Position numbers and translations under genes: made by a program
Source of the DNA: Oidiodendron maius Zn
Lineage: Eukaryota > Ascomycota > Leotiomycetes > Myxotrichaceae
Direction of reading: 5' to 3'
Assembly (NCBI GenBank): GCA_000827325.1
Contig: KN832870.1
Span: 310,001 to 374,000, forward strand
DNA: 64,000 nt
In this document: piece by piece, positions 33,171-44,958 of the stretch
Layout of the letters: the number at the start of each line of letters is the position of its first letter
Position numbering within the stretch: the stretch's first letter is position 1
Notes under the pieces: model-generated
Seen by the model: the letters and a program-made list of their open reading frames with translations, nothing else
The model's database searches: none
Told to the model about the DNA's origin: nothing

Positions 33171-34260
33171 TTACCTCCACAGCCACTTCTCAAACTCACT
33201 AATATCTAGCCCCTCAGATACCAATCCTTTTGCAGTCCTCCATCTCTTAGAAGGTCCGAAAGTTTTATATTCTGCTGGATGTTCCATCAAGTTCTTGATT
33301 CTTCCCGTCTCCGAGGTGTCCTCCTCTTCGCACGTTACTCGGGACTTATATCACCTCTCCACAAAGACGCTCGCTCGAGCCTGATCGTCACGACTGATAC
33401 AAAACTGGAAGGTGTCGTAGTAGAGTCAGGCAAGCAATACACCAGCACCGTTCTTGTAGTCCTCCTTGAGAACCTAGAGCAGAAAGTTGCAGTTTGCCAG
33501 ACTCATTTCTAGCCAGTTCATCACTCGCTCAGGATTCCTAATGGCCTTGTCGAGGGATTGTATCTGCCAGTGTCGAGTGTCGCTCGCTTGAAGGTCGGCT
33601 GGTGGAAGAGTGCAGACGCTGCAGGTGCAGTCAAAGCCGAACGCTTCGTTCAGAGAGCTGCGCCGCCCTGTCAGGTGGGTCGCCCTTGTTGTAGGAGATA
33701 GTGATTTCTTCACTTGCTTTGATGACAGTGATTGGGTGCATAGTTTCGCTCTTGGTATCACTGTTCCAGCTATTGTAATCATTAGGGGGATAATCGTGGT
33801 TGATGAGGCAAATAGTAGGTAGACACCCCCAATCTCAGAGTCTGGGTCATAAGGCAGAGTGTCGGTTTTCACAATACCACTAAAGGGGTACTTGCCAGGG
33901 AAGTTGTTATAAAGAGAGAGGAGCCGCCTTTACTCGGTCCTCGATAGCCCTTTCATCTTCGCTACAATATTGCTTTCCATTAGACTTATTAGAGCCAAGT
34001 TTCGCATGGTGAAGAGGGGCTTCTCGGAAAGTATCTGTATGCCTTTACTAAAATTGAACCCTGTAACGAGTTCTTTGCTCTTACCTGGCACTGACTGAAT
34101 GCTGAAGCGTGCGAGGCTTAATTCGCTTATAGGGTCAGTTACGAATACAAATTGAGCAATTAAAGTTGGAATTTCCAGCTCGTCAGGCTGCTTATAGGAT
34201 TTGAAGGAATCATTGCCATCTTTCCAGTTGCAAAATCCCTGCTTATCGGCACCCTCGTTC
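33171..34260 (-). pseudogene. SET-domain protein pseudogene
   Basis: The minus strand shows the ordered parts of a fungal SET-domain protein (SET5/SMYD-like): FSKGIQILSEKPLFTMRN, then ICLINHDYPPNDYNSWNSD with the NH motif, EEITISYN, NEAFGFDCTCSVCTLPP (post-SET cysteines), NWLEMSLANCNFLL, and a tail with KEDYKNGAGVLLA and RASVFVER. The parts fall in several frames and two in-frame stops interrupt the tail, so the gene is dead as read. Intact relatives methylate lysines or act in regulation. The last codon is at 33171. Confidence 0.7.
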
Positions 34261-35825
34261 CAAACCCGAACTCGAGAGCCAAAATAATGTTTTGTAGTCA
34301 GGGGATATTGTCAATGTATCTCTGTACTTCTTTGACGTGCTGGCCCGAAATCTTTGAGCTGAAGCGCAAGAACTCGTGGCCCTTGAATGGGAGCAGCGGA
34401 TACTCGCCTGCTTTAAAAACAGTGTAATTAATATCACCAAAGGCTGATTTGAGGATTTCATTGATAGCGTTGACATTATCGGACCGAAAAACGCCCGTTC
34501 TTGTAGCTGACTTAGTCGTGTGTCTTGCCCTTGATGCTCGAGACGACATAACCCATACGTTGAGGCTCCTAGTTCCACCACTCTTTATTCATTTCGAGCT
34601 TGAGTCCGAGCTGTTGGAGGAAGTTCGGAAGAATACCTAGGGCCTAACGTCTGGGTGTTCGGGTGTGTGGCATGAAGCTCCTCCTGACTGGATAATTTCT
34701 AGGGCGTTATCGTTTTTAGCTATTAGGCATACAATCGTGGCGTCTCCATCGCTTTTGGTGATAAGCGTATTTTCTAGACTAATTTATAAATGTTCTATAT
34801 CGTTCTGGGAGTCACGGAGGGTCTCAATTGACATTTGCATGCCATATGCAGCATTGCACACGAGAAAGACTTTGTTGATGAGGCTAATTGAGTTGGTTGT
34901 GAAGGCGGCTCTGAGCGATTCTCTGACGTTATTGGCGTCGCCGGCCTCAGATCCGCCGCGTTCGCATGTATAAACTACGCCTTTTCCGACCCCCGCTGCC
35001 CTCAAGGCAGGACCCTTTTGTATGGAGTTATCGTGCTAGCTACTCAGTTATTGGTGATGTATGAAGACTCTTTGCTGTGACGGCCCTCAGTAGTATCCAA
35101 GGTGCGTAGGTCACTTGGTAAGGTCCCATTTCCCTCCCTCCTCCCCTTTTCCTGCCCTGCCTGCCTACCTTGACTTAGAGGCAACTCGGACTAATACTAT
35201 GGGATCTAGACTGCCCGAGACTGACGCGCTATTGCACATTGCCACTGCCCTCATCCTGGGCGTGGATAGGGCTATGGACCGGCTCCTGAGTCTCCTGCCC
35301 TCGGCTACTAGGACGCTGTGATCCTCATGGTGACAGAATCTGACCGAACAATCCCACTTCCTTTACCAATTCTATCCCCTCTTCCTGTTAGGGTAGAGGC
35401 CACCCTCGTAGAGACCTAGGAGCTATAGCACGCAATAACGCAACCTCAACTCGACGTGAATCTTTAGCAATTTGAGGCCCTAATTCAGATCCACGTGCCT
35501 TAATCGGTCTTCTTCTGAATGCATTTATATGATCGACACAGGACTAATCCAGCCGGAACAACCTTCTCCCATATGGCCAAATCAGTTCGAGAGAGGGCAT
35601 TCAGGGCTTATTCGAATTGATACAGGCCATGTTGACCTTTTTGAGCCAGGTAGCCAGCAAGAGAGAGCATATATACGGGGTTTTTCATCACCATAGACAT
35701 CCTTCTGGTCTCAACGGGGAAGGCGTCCCGGATAGCAGCTTTAACTCGATTACAATTGACCTCCACCCTAAATGCAACCATGTTCTAGTACATCGTATGC
35801 TCAGAGTCAACTCCTCGCGCGACCC
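34261..35825. other. Coding-like remnants, unrecognised
   Basis: Minus-strand frames at 34298-34549 and 34784-35005 and a plus frame at 35115-35321 look protein-like but match no family I know. No splice model supports them. Confidence 0.3.
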
Positions 35826-36565
35826 CTACAGAACGAGTTCTCCCATCACACGCCCACAATGCGTATCTGCACAGTCTTTGAACCCATCTTCAAATTCCAG
35901 ATTCGACCTTCCCAATTCCTTTACTGCGGACACCAGCTCTTCCTGCGTTTTGGAGCTGCTCGGGCGAAATGAATCGAAATTCAACAATTCCTCACGATCC
36001 AATTCTTCCGCACACTCCGTAGATTGTGGGAAGTGGCCTGTTCTCTTCGCCACCGTGACAGAGTTCATCCAAACTGATCCAATGATACACTACTTTCGAA
36101 ACTCCGCCGTGGCTCCCTTTGCTGACGTCGTCTTCTCCACAACATGTATGCTGCCACCAGTATTACGAGAGCAATCACCGGAATCACGACGGCAATTAAA
36201 ATTGCTGCTGTTGAGTTTAATCTTGTGGATGCCTGCGATGTTGATGCTGTTGGCGATGGTGTTGAAGGCGCTCCTATTGATAAAGATGGTATAGACGGGC
36301 CTGTCGGCGATATTATCGAAATCGTGCATGTTGGCAATGATGTTGAATTTGTAGAATTGATACAGCTGGTAGAGGTTATTAGGTCGGTGCTTTCATAGGC
36401 CACTAGGATGACACAAGCATTCAACGTTGCAGGAGATACAAACCCAACCCCTTCTGTCAATGTCGCGCCGCCATTAGTTGAGAGGGTAATAGAGAGGCTG
36501 GTCATCGAGGGAGCAGTCCAGCTGCAGAAGGCGGCAAAAACGTCGGAAAGAGTTGCGGGGTCCAC
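35826..36565 (-). pseudogene. Ser/Thr-rich single-span membrane protein, damaged
   Basis: The minus frame 36065-36565 holds a Ser/Thr/Pro-rich outer stalk (SISPTGPSIPSLSIGAPS region), one membrane span (AAILIAVVIPVIALVILVAA) and a basic stop-transfer MLWRRRRQQRE. The likely cytoplasmic tail continues in another frame (35826-36068: EELDREELLNFDSFRPSSS). The N-terminal outer domain upstream, to about 36.9 kb, cannot be joined in one frame. It resembles fungal cell-surface sensor-like proteins. A diverged fragment with the same SGNAESG piece occurs at about 40.5 kb. Confidence 0.45.
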
Positions 36566-36936
36566 ACAAGAAAGAAGATAATTATTAATACCGAGCTCAT
36601 CAGTTGCAGCCTGGTTACCAACAGACCTGTATTATGGCCCTGAAGAACCTGAAATGTTGCCAGTATAATACGCAACTGATCGTGGCCTGGAAATAAGTAG
36701 CCCGAGGAGGTTCCCATCTGACCCCTGTGACAGAGATGATGCTTGTAGTTAGCACAGACCATGTACTCACAAACCCCTTCGTACCCCGACTCGGCATTAC
36801 CGGATGCTTTGATGCCTGCTGGAAGAGTCGAGGGCTATCTGAAGGACACGGAAGGTACGGCATCAATGCAGGCTTCTCTTATTGGGTCTGTGTGGCGGAT
36901 TTAAATGCCTCATGTCGTCGTTCACAAGATGCATAG

Positions 36937-37820
36937 CTAACGTTCCCAGATCATCAAACTCGGGAAATCACGGAATACTCTCCCGATAGAACCTAGAGAA
37001 GACTCTCCATGTGCGGAGGAGGTACCAATAATTTTATGTACCCCTGACTAACGTTACATATAAGGGATATATAACTGGTACGTGAGAGTTAAATGTCATT
37101 TACTTCATTTCAGCTGCCGATTTAAGCTTTGGAAGAGGTAGGCGGCTCATGTGTAAAGCCTGGCAACGCAAATAGTAACTGATAGAATAGCATTTCCCCA
37201 CTGCGTGGACTGACCAAAAGGCACACACAGTATTCGTGCTGCCTCCAATGGCTTGCTCTTCTATATATAGGTGGCAGTGGCTCCGAAGTGACGATATCGA
37301 TTAATCTAACAAGGAGATTATCTCCCCAGATTAGTATAATATGAGGTCAGTAGGAGGGATCGCAATAGGTCTCGCGCAGTAGAATAGAGGGAGTAAGAGT
37401 TCGATTACTTTGAGTCTTAGACTTATAGGTATCCGTCTGGTAAAAGGACTCAAGCTTAAAGAACCAGAAACTATGGACTGGAAGCCACTTATATAGAGAA
37501 GCAAGTTCTAACTTCTTAAGAACTCCTGAAATCCTGGATGCCGTTGAGGCCTACCATTAAGTTGAATCAACCTTAGAAAGTATCTTCGTTATTAGCCAAT
37601 ACATTTATATTAACGTGCTACTGCCATAGAAAATTCCGAGAGGCTGGAAACTGTGTCTGTGAAGCACGAAATAAAGCAAGTTCTTAGTTCGTAATCAATC
37701 AAAAAAGGCTCTTGAATTATGTGTTAGCCATAATGTTTCAAAAGTACTCGATAGGCTAAGTATAGTCAGCCTCCTCTCCTGCCGTTTGAAGGCTAGTCCG
37801 ACCTGTATCACCTAATTGCG
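36937..37820. other. AT-rich degraded stretch
   Basis: Stop-rich on both strands; no gene or intact repeat recognised. Confidence 0.4.
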
Positions 37821-38004
37821 GCTACCGTATCTACTAGCATATAAGACCCCCCTCAGTGGAATGCCGCTGCAAAATTTGTATGGCGCACAGACCATCTGCC
37901 ATAGTAAATCCTTTTTCCTTTTTCTATAAGACACCCCCTAGAGAGGGTCATTTGTCTCACACGGGCCACATGGGGGGGGCTTATATGCTAGTAGATACGG
38001 TAGC
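37821..38004. mobile_element. MITE-like element with 32-bp terminal inverted repeats
   Basis: The ends, 37821-37852 and 37973-38004, are near-perfect inverses beginning GCTACCGTATCTACTAGCAT and running into a C/G tract. Total 184 bp, no coding capacity. A shortened relative lies near 19.02-19.11 kb. No clear target duplication. Confidence 0.75.
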
Positions 38005-38076
38005 AGAAATATCCAGTAAGGACAGGCCAAATCGGCTGGCTTTGTATGTATAGTCAAGAAGTAGGAAATTAGGAAG

Positions 38077-38283
38077 TTACTTCCAACGGTGAAGGGAGGT
38101 AGGGTGGATAAAGGCTAGTCGTCCTAGAGGTTCTGAGTCAGGGTAGTTTGTGAGGATATTACTAGGTTGTAATCCAGCTTGGGATAGGGTACTTATCTGA
38201 GTATGCGTCTCTACTGTAAGGGCAGCGATTCTATGTGCAGGCTGCATGGTTATGTGCCCCCCTCCAATACATGAAGAGGTCAC
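38077..38283 (-). mobile_element. MULE-type transposase fragment
   Basis: The minus frame reads CIGGGHITMQPAHRIAALTV, then ISTLSQAGLQPSNILTNY. This resembles the N-terminal FAR1/MULE segment of fungal Mutator-like transposases (HP-HR, then I..L..AGL.P..IL). Only about 65 residues are present. Confidence 0.45.
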
Positions 38284-39167
38284 TTTTTGGCTCTACCCTG
38301 GTTAGGCAGTCGCGCTTCTTAGAACGAGTAGCGTTTGGATGCAGTATGAAAAGAGGGGATCAATATGGAGTAGAGTGAACCCATGTTGGACTAATTGATT
38401 GGTTGAACCACATGTACGCTTGGACACAAATAAAGTTCGAGGCTAGTAAGGTAGGGCGCAGTGTGAAAAGAGGGTAGAGGGCAGATTTTTATTCTCGTAC
38501 TCGTTCTCGTGTGCCATATATTTTCCAGGGGTTAAGTATATTGCGATTTTGAACATCCTTGTATGGGGTGTCAGACTCGGCTGTACACAATTCGGCAGGA
38601 GAGATGGACATACCTCTATCATTCAACCCCGTCGCCCTGAACACTTCATTGAACATAAAAAGCACCACTGCACATACTCTTAAGTTCAAAAATAAGTACC
38701 CGCAAAGATCTGGTGCAAGACAAACTACGGAAGAGACCTAACTCGACCATTCACGAACATCTTGAATTCCCTCCGCCACATGAGAGGCGGAGAGTAGAGG
38801 CAGAAAATCTGCAATAAAAAGGGGCTAGCATTTGAGAGTTTTATAAGGTAGTGTTTCACAAATGTAACGAATTGGCTTCAGATGAGGTTAAAAGCAACAT
38901 CAAGTTTGATAGTTTGATAGTGGCCTAAAGTGCTGCAGTCTAGAGATCGTGAGTATATAAAGTGCCCGTTCTTCTGTTATTTATCATTCCTTAGCAAGTT
39001 CTGATTTAATCCAATTTATTTCAATACGCTACACCAAGGAACATTCTTTCTCGAGTTCATTAGATTCAAGGACAATCGCTTTTAAAGGTCATTCCACTCC
39101 GAATACCACCAACCGCCATCATTTTGCATACTAAACCCATCTCATACAATTTCTACCTACGGCAATT
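38284..39167. other. Intergenic, promoter of the secreted protein gene
   Basis: A TATA-like GTATATAAAG lies near 38953, about 215 bases before the ATG at 39168. No gene. Confidence 0.4.
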
Positions 39168-39784
39168 ATGCAGTTCTCTACGATTCTCCCTATCACTTTC
39201 TGTCTGGCAGCCTCCACTTTGGCCAACCCTATGGTGTTGCACGAAGTACCATCTGCGCAGGTGAAGGCCAATGTCTCTGCCCAAATCAATAAATGGTTGC
39301 ACGACATTAAAAGTGTCAACAACTTCGTTGACACCGTCGGCAACGTCACTAATTCGACATTAATCAGCTCTATGGCTGCCACGGCCTTCATAGCTGCCCA
39401 GAACGAGGGCGCCTCAAATACTATTCTACAGAATGATGTCAAGCTGGACGCGTGTGGCCAGGCCGCCGCTGAGGCGTTAGTAGGACAGTTCAATATAATC
39501 GGCCCAGCCATTAACGATACTATCTCCAATCCGGGTAACCTCCAGAAAAACCTGGATGCGATCAACGGTGCGAGGTATGTCTATCTGATCTAGCTGTATA
39601 TCGGAGATTTACTCATGTTAACTGTTCTGCCTCCAGATGTCCTCCCCCTCGAGGCGCGGGCGCCATTTCCGAAGAAGGTGAGGTCCAGGCAGCAGCTGCA
39701 TTAGCTGTTGGTATAAAAGTTCACCCTCCTCAGACGCCAACCGTCTGTAATGCCGTTACCGCAGCGACAAACCGAAGACGATAA
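39168..39784 (+). CDS. Small secreted protein, function unknown
   Basis: Two exons, 39168-39574 and 39637-39784, giving 184 aa; donor GTATGT, acceptor CTCCAG, phase restored as GAR|CPPP. A signal peptide is clear (MQFSTILPITFCLAASTLA, then NPM). The mature part is Ala/Asn-rich with repeated helices (QINKWLHDIKSVNNFVDTVG), several N-glycosylation sequons (NVS, NVT, NST, NDT) and three cysteines: one in DACGQAA, one right after the splice junction and one near the end (TVCNAV). It matches a group of fungal secreted proteins of unknown role known only by pattern. A TATA box upstream and clean splice sites suggest an active gene. Confidence 0.75.
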
Positions 39785-42700
39785 ACTGCATACTGTCTAT
39801 GATAGCTCGAGGGGAAGGAGGGTTGTAGGTGGCCGTCCTGATAATCCAGGTTCTTGTAGCACCCACTGATATAGTCAATATGATGCATTCATTATCATCA
39901 TCTAAATTTATTTCCTCAAGAAGCCTTTGATTTCTCTACTAATGATCCATTTTAGCCTATCTAACGTGTATTTTTTGTACTATCAAATAAGAAATCCTAA
40001 GCTGTGAAGATAAAGGAGAGCTGGATAAAGAAACTGTCCCTTGATAGTTCCGTATCAGCGAGGGGCGGATGAGCTCATATTCCCGCGTTTCCAAGATGCG
40101 TGATCACGCCGAGTGGGCTCACTTGAAGGTCGATCCAGAGAAGGCATTCGACTGCCGTCATCCGGTGTGCAAGGCTCAGGCACTCATTCTGAGACATTTG
40201 CGGCACTTCAAAAGCTATGCGATAACCGTCCACGAGATCAGCCTGTAAGAGTGGCGGATATTTGTTGCCTTTCACAGTGCCAGGCATTGCACTCTGCTAG
40301 TGGTATCGGCCGGTTTAGAAGACGCTAGAATATCGATTAGCCTAAACTCCATATTCCTGACTCGGTATTCGGCCCGAAATAATATATCGTCTTCTTACTG
40401 TTTGTAGATCATTGCATCCACTTTCCAAACTCGGCTGATATAGCTTTCTCACATCCTCATTATCATTTTTGTACGGTACTATACTGCACGACTTCGTCCC
40501 CGATTCGGCATTACCGGATATTTGAGACCCGTAGAAAGAGGAGAGTGCCATCTAAACCACGTAAGGACTAGATCAATGCCGCTCGCTCTAATTGAGCCGT
40601 AAGATAGACATATTTGCCTCATTTGCAACTAGCTAGAAAACATGTGCTAAGAAGCATTATGTTCTAAAGAGATTAGATCTATCTACACTTGTGATCGACA
40701 TATCCCATGTATAAGGAGGTTCTTAGGGATAAGGTATGAAGCTTTCTACTTCATATCAAATCTATTATAGAAAGTCTGAACTGGTGTATCAACTTACAAT
40801 CTGCTTAATACTTGGAGCCACGATTCCTTGGCCAGGCATCTGTAGGTGAAGCTACGCCATACACCGGGTATCATGACCTATGGATTTGGCGGGTCATTTT
40901 GCTCTTCAAATTAATTTTTAACGGGCTAAAAGTTACATAGATATGACAGGTTTGTGATATATATTGATGCAATAACCTTAACGACTAATTACCCCGTAAC
41001 AGAATATTTGATCGACATCACTGGCGTAAGAAAGTAAGTTTTCAAGATTACTGACTTCGTAGACCTCTACTTTACTAGTAAATGCAAAGCTCCCTTCCCA
41101 ATTTTGTAATATGTCTCCGGTACATAAATGCAAGAATTAATTTCAATATTCAGAAAACTGTACTTTGCTTCTTATCTCCTATGTTCTCTATGACTATGTC
41201 TTCGCATAGGCGATAAGTGCTAAAGGTGATTCCACGTTCCGTTAAATCTCTCAGCTATATTTGAGGTAATATAGCCATACCGAGGAGGTGCAAAGGCATG
41301 AGCAGCCCAAATTTCTGCCGGGAGTTGAGCGTAGATAGGCTGCAGCAGGTCCGCTTTCTTCGAGTGTAGTATCCATTGCTACATCAAATTCAGCTGACTA
41401 CCAACTCTAATCAGGCTTAGCCATCATGCAATTAATCAAGTTTCATGAACTCTCAATAAAATATTTAGGTGCCTAAGCCGCCATATGAAAATAACCATGA
41501 CGACACGAAAATACTTCTTCAATCTATTCCCTTGGGCACTCGATACTGTTTGTTGGCCTCTCAACGGCATAAAACCAGAAAAGAAAGAAGAGGATATTGG
41601 GGGAAAAAAACAAGATTGCTGCCAAGTAGTAGTCTTTGAATCTTGGTCACTGTTACCATTTGCATCGGTCTTCGAAAATAGCAAAATGCCCTTTAAAACC
41701 TTCCCTCGCCAGGCTAAGATTGACGCCACCTCGCCAGGAGACGTTCCGAGCTCACAAGATACAACGTCAAACCAGCAGTGATTACGATATTCTATCTATT
41801 AGCTATCTAGCTAGTTGAGTGATTCAAGTTAAGCATAAAGAGTATAAATTTCGAATATTTACAATTGCTTAGGCTCCGCATTTGTGTTTAGGTTGAAGGG
41901 AATCGCCAGGGGCCTTTGGGCCATCAGATTGTCCATGACAAGTCCCACCAAATTATGGATCTATCATATTTCTTTTCAAGCTTACTCACTATCTGAGACT
42001 ACTTATACAAGCGCCACGGTGTTTCTACCAATTACATTGCGAGATTTAAACAATGCATTCATTTGTCCGGCAATGCGAGTATCAACTCCATGAAGATAAC
42101 CACATCCTCTATCCTATTTGGGATTGTATCTGGTAGTGGAATGTAACGATAAGAAGGCTATTTGTTAGACCGTATGGTCTCTGACGTGGAAGATGGAAAA
42201 CCTGATGACGTAAAATTGAGCCCATATAGCTGATACATAGACATAAGGAGTCGCAATTCCAAAAGCTTACCAAAACTTCATCTTAGAGAGGAACATCCCC
42301 TCTTTCTGTGGGAGAAACTCAGTGAGCCACCAACTCTTTGGGTTCAGCCTTATGGCGTCACATATACTAGACGAGGATGAAATACCAGAAAATGCCTCTG
42401 AACTCGATGCACCCATTGTCGAGGATGAGAGCGATTGCTCCATATCTTCTAGAGAGCCAAGCCAATGCAGACATGAAGGCACTGTCAAATTGGTATCGAT
42501 CGTATTTGCTGGGAAACCTCAGCTGGTCCAGATGGCCTCTTACGATAGCTCAACCTCCAGAAGAGGGTCAGCATTACTTCACATCTCTTTATCGCATCCT
42601 AAGCACTACGATGCCATCAAGCATATCAACTAACACACTCTATCAGCCTGTCAAGCGCGAAACTTCAGCCGCTTGAATTCACGAGTCTCACAGCGAACGC

Positions 42701-43756
42701 CTCAAGCGCTAGCATGACTAGAACGCCGTTCTTTGTCCAGTGTGATCGATTTGCCAAGACGATACGCGAGAAATCCGAGTTGTTTCTTTCCCTAATACGA
42801 TCGTTACAATACCTGCCACCATCGCAGAGAAAGTATAATCAGAAATTCAGTTAGGGGGTTATAATATGTTGGCTACCGCTATTGTAGGTAGAAGTCCGAT
42901 CAAAAATTGCACATGTATAAGCCTCTGCACAAGTTCTAAGAACAGATATCGCTCTTCAAAGATATCCCCAATTCCTAATAAATCTGCAAGTAGCCTGAGT
43001 AACTAGAGACACACCGGGGGTCAATGACACTAAGCGTCAGATACTGCAGCAGGCAGAGGTTATAAAGCCACGTGCATAACACGCGGTCAGTGCATAACAT
43101 TTGTAACCGCCGCCCCTCCCCCGCAACCCGACCCCTCCATACGCTATTCCTAAACTACTACGCTGTAGAAGTTCTAGATTCGAGACCCGGCCAAGCTAGT
43201 GGACCCCTGGAATGCTTGGTCGAGATTCTCGCATCCGGGCTCCCGGGCGTGCATGGCTGAAAGGGTAGAGCTGCAGGATGGTATTCATCCATTTAATAAT
43301 GCGCTAGCTGATTTCGACCGACGACCTGCCCGATTCAAAATAAATAACCCCCCCCCACAAATTAGATTATAGGAATCGGCTCTCGGAGTCCGTCCAGAGT
43401 CCGTCCCCGCAGCTTACTACGCCCAGCCACTATGAGGGGTCAATCAATTTTGTCTCCAATAAATTAACCTACAAAGCTTGTCGTGACGTGTTGGCTTAGG
43501 GCAACTGCGCCGACCGCACTACCCCTACTGACTCGTTCATCGTTCCGCTCTCCTTTGACATTTCGGACATTGGTACGCCGTTACGTGCTGTGGCGTACCA
43601 TCGCCTTGGTTACCAGCATATGCTCAGCGCACAGGCCCCCTGAAGACACCTGCGATTCTGCGCTACATATAGTATTCGCTGGAGATGATCGGCTTATAGT
43701 GCTATATCACTGCCGTGTTAAGGCATTAATCCTAGAGTAATCTAAATCAGAATGCC
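39785..43756. other. Long gene-poor stretch
   Basis: Mostly AT-rich. Minus frames at 40075-40551 include a piece similar to the membrane-protein relic at 36.8 kb. Plus frames at 42322-42676 and the sequence to 42.85 kb read like protein fragments but match nothing I know. 43.0-43.7 kb is GC-richer without a supported gene. Confidence 0.35.
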
Positions 43757-43947
43757 ATCCCCTCGTCTGGTACGAGCTGCCCACGCTAGCAAGGGTACGC
43801 TAAAGTTTTTCTTTGCTCGCTAAAATGATAGAGACTTTAAGGGCTGTAAGCACTGTAGTACATGGACTTTAGCGATACTCAGCACTATGGAAATAGTGTA
43901 TTACTATACCGCTGCTAGAGTGGGCAGCTCGTACCATACGAGGGGAT
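43757..43947. mobile_element. MITE-like element with 35-bp terminal inverted repeats
   Basis: The ends, 43757-43791 and 43913-43947, are inverses starting ATCCCCTCGT and sharing GGTACGAGCTGCCCAC, with two mismatches by eye. Total 191 bp, no coding capacity. Unrelated in sequence to the 37.8-kb element. Confidence 0.75.
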
Positions 43948-44958
43948 AGCCTGAAGGCCATCTAGCTGCATATACGGCACTTAGCTTCCTTAAGTGCAAC
44001 TTTTCTTTTTTCCTTAGTGTTCTAGAACTTTACGCTATCTTAACTAGCGCTCCATTAGTGAGACCTCCATTGCTGGTGCTGCCAGGCCGTGGAGTAATAG
44101 TCAATAGAAATTTGATTTTGCGTTATTTATGCTGAAGGTAATAATGATTCTGTCTCTTGTTGCCTGTAAATCGGAGGTTGTGAGAGACAATGAATTGAAC
44201 CGAGCAATTACTGCCACAAATGCACTACTATGGTCATTTAAAACACACTGAGACAGACATACCTATAGAACTTTTTAGCCTCAGTCCTAGAAAGGCAGGC
44301 GTGATCTCTCCCTTAAAGCCTATTACGTGACTTAATGGAGGGTATAATATGTAACGTAGTGTGGCTTCAGAGGGCGTTCAGTATCCAGTATAAGTAGGAC
44401 GTTCTTACGCTCTCTTTAATCCCTAGTTGTTCAATGCGCCAAGTTTCACCTTGATTTCGGACCTGGGCAGACTTCCCGAACAAGATATCCGGAAAATCCC
44501 GGAGCGTGATACGAAATTATACGAGGCCACGCTTTTAACCTAGATGGTACGAATATTTATGCCGCCTTGCTTCCTAGTGAAGCCATGGCATAAGAACATT
44601 CTGTGTTCCTTCCATAGGCTTATTGCGGGGCCCCTCCTCCGGGGACCCCACGGGCAAGTCGATCCCACAACAGCCCTAAATGCAATATATTATCGCGTGT
44701 TCCTGCCGCATTCTCCACGTCGGGCTCTATCTAGAAATCGGATATGGCTCCGTTTCGCATTGATGATTACATTAATGATTCCATTATTTCTTACTACCAC
44801 TAACCACAATTTGACTTGTAGCGGACTCAGGATCAGAAGTGTATATATAGTTTCTTTACGTTCTCCATTCCTTTCTTATTATTGAGTTGTCAGCGATAGA
44901 CATCAGCATTGTAAATCCAAAGAGTAATACATGCAAGTTTCATTGCTCATTATTGCAA
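43948..44958. other. Intergenic, nothing recognised
   Basis: One plus frame (44544-44885) is judged chance coding. It holds the upstream region of the next gene. Confidence 0.4.

Noticed and set aside
36600-36936. CFEM domain upstream of the Ser/Thr-rich membrane protein
   Set aside because: The expected eight cysteines are not found in any single frame; only a loose resemblance remains.
40075-40551. Independent gene on the minus strand
   Set aside because: One part matches a fragment of the 36.8-kb relic and the rest has no start or splice support; treated as debris.
42322-42850. Possible gene with protein-like frames
   Set aside because: Frames overlap without consistent splice sites and no family was recognised.
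44544-44885. 113-codon frame as a membrane protein
   Set aside because: Hydrophobic and basic residues are scattered, there is no upstream support, and nothing recognisable follows.
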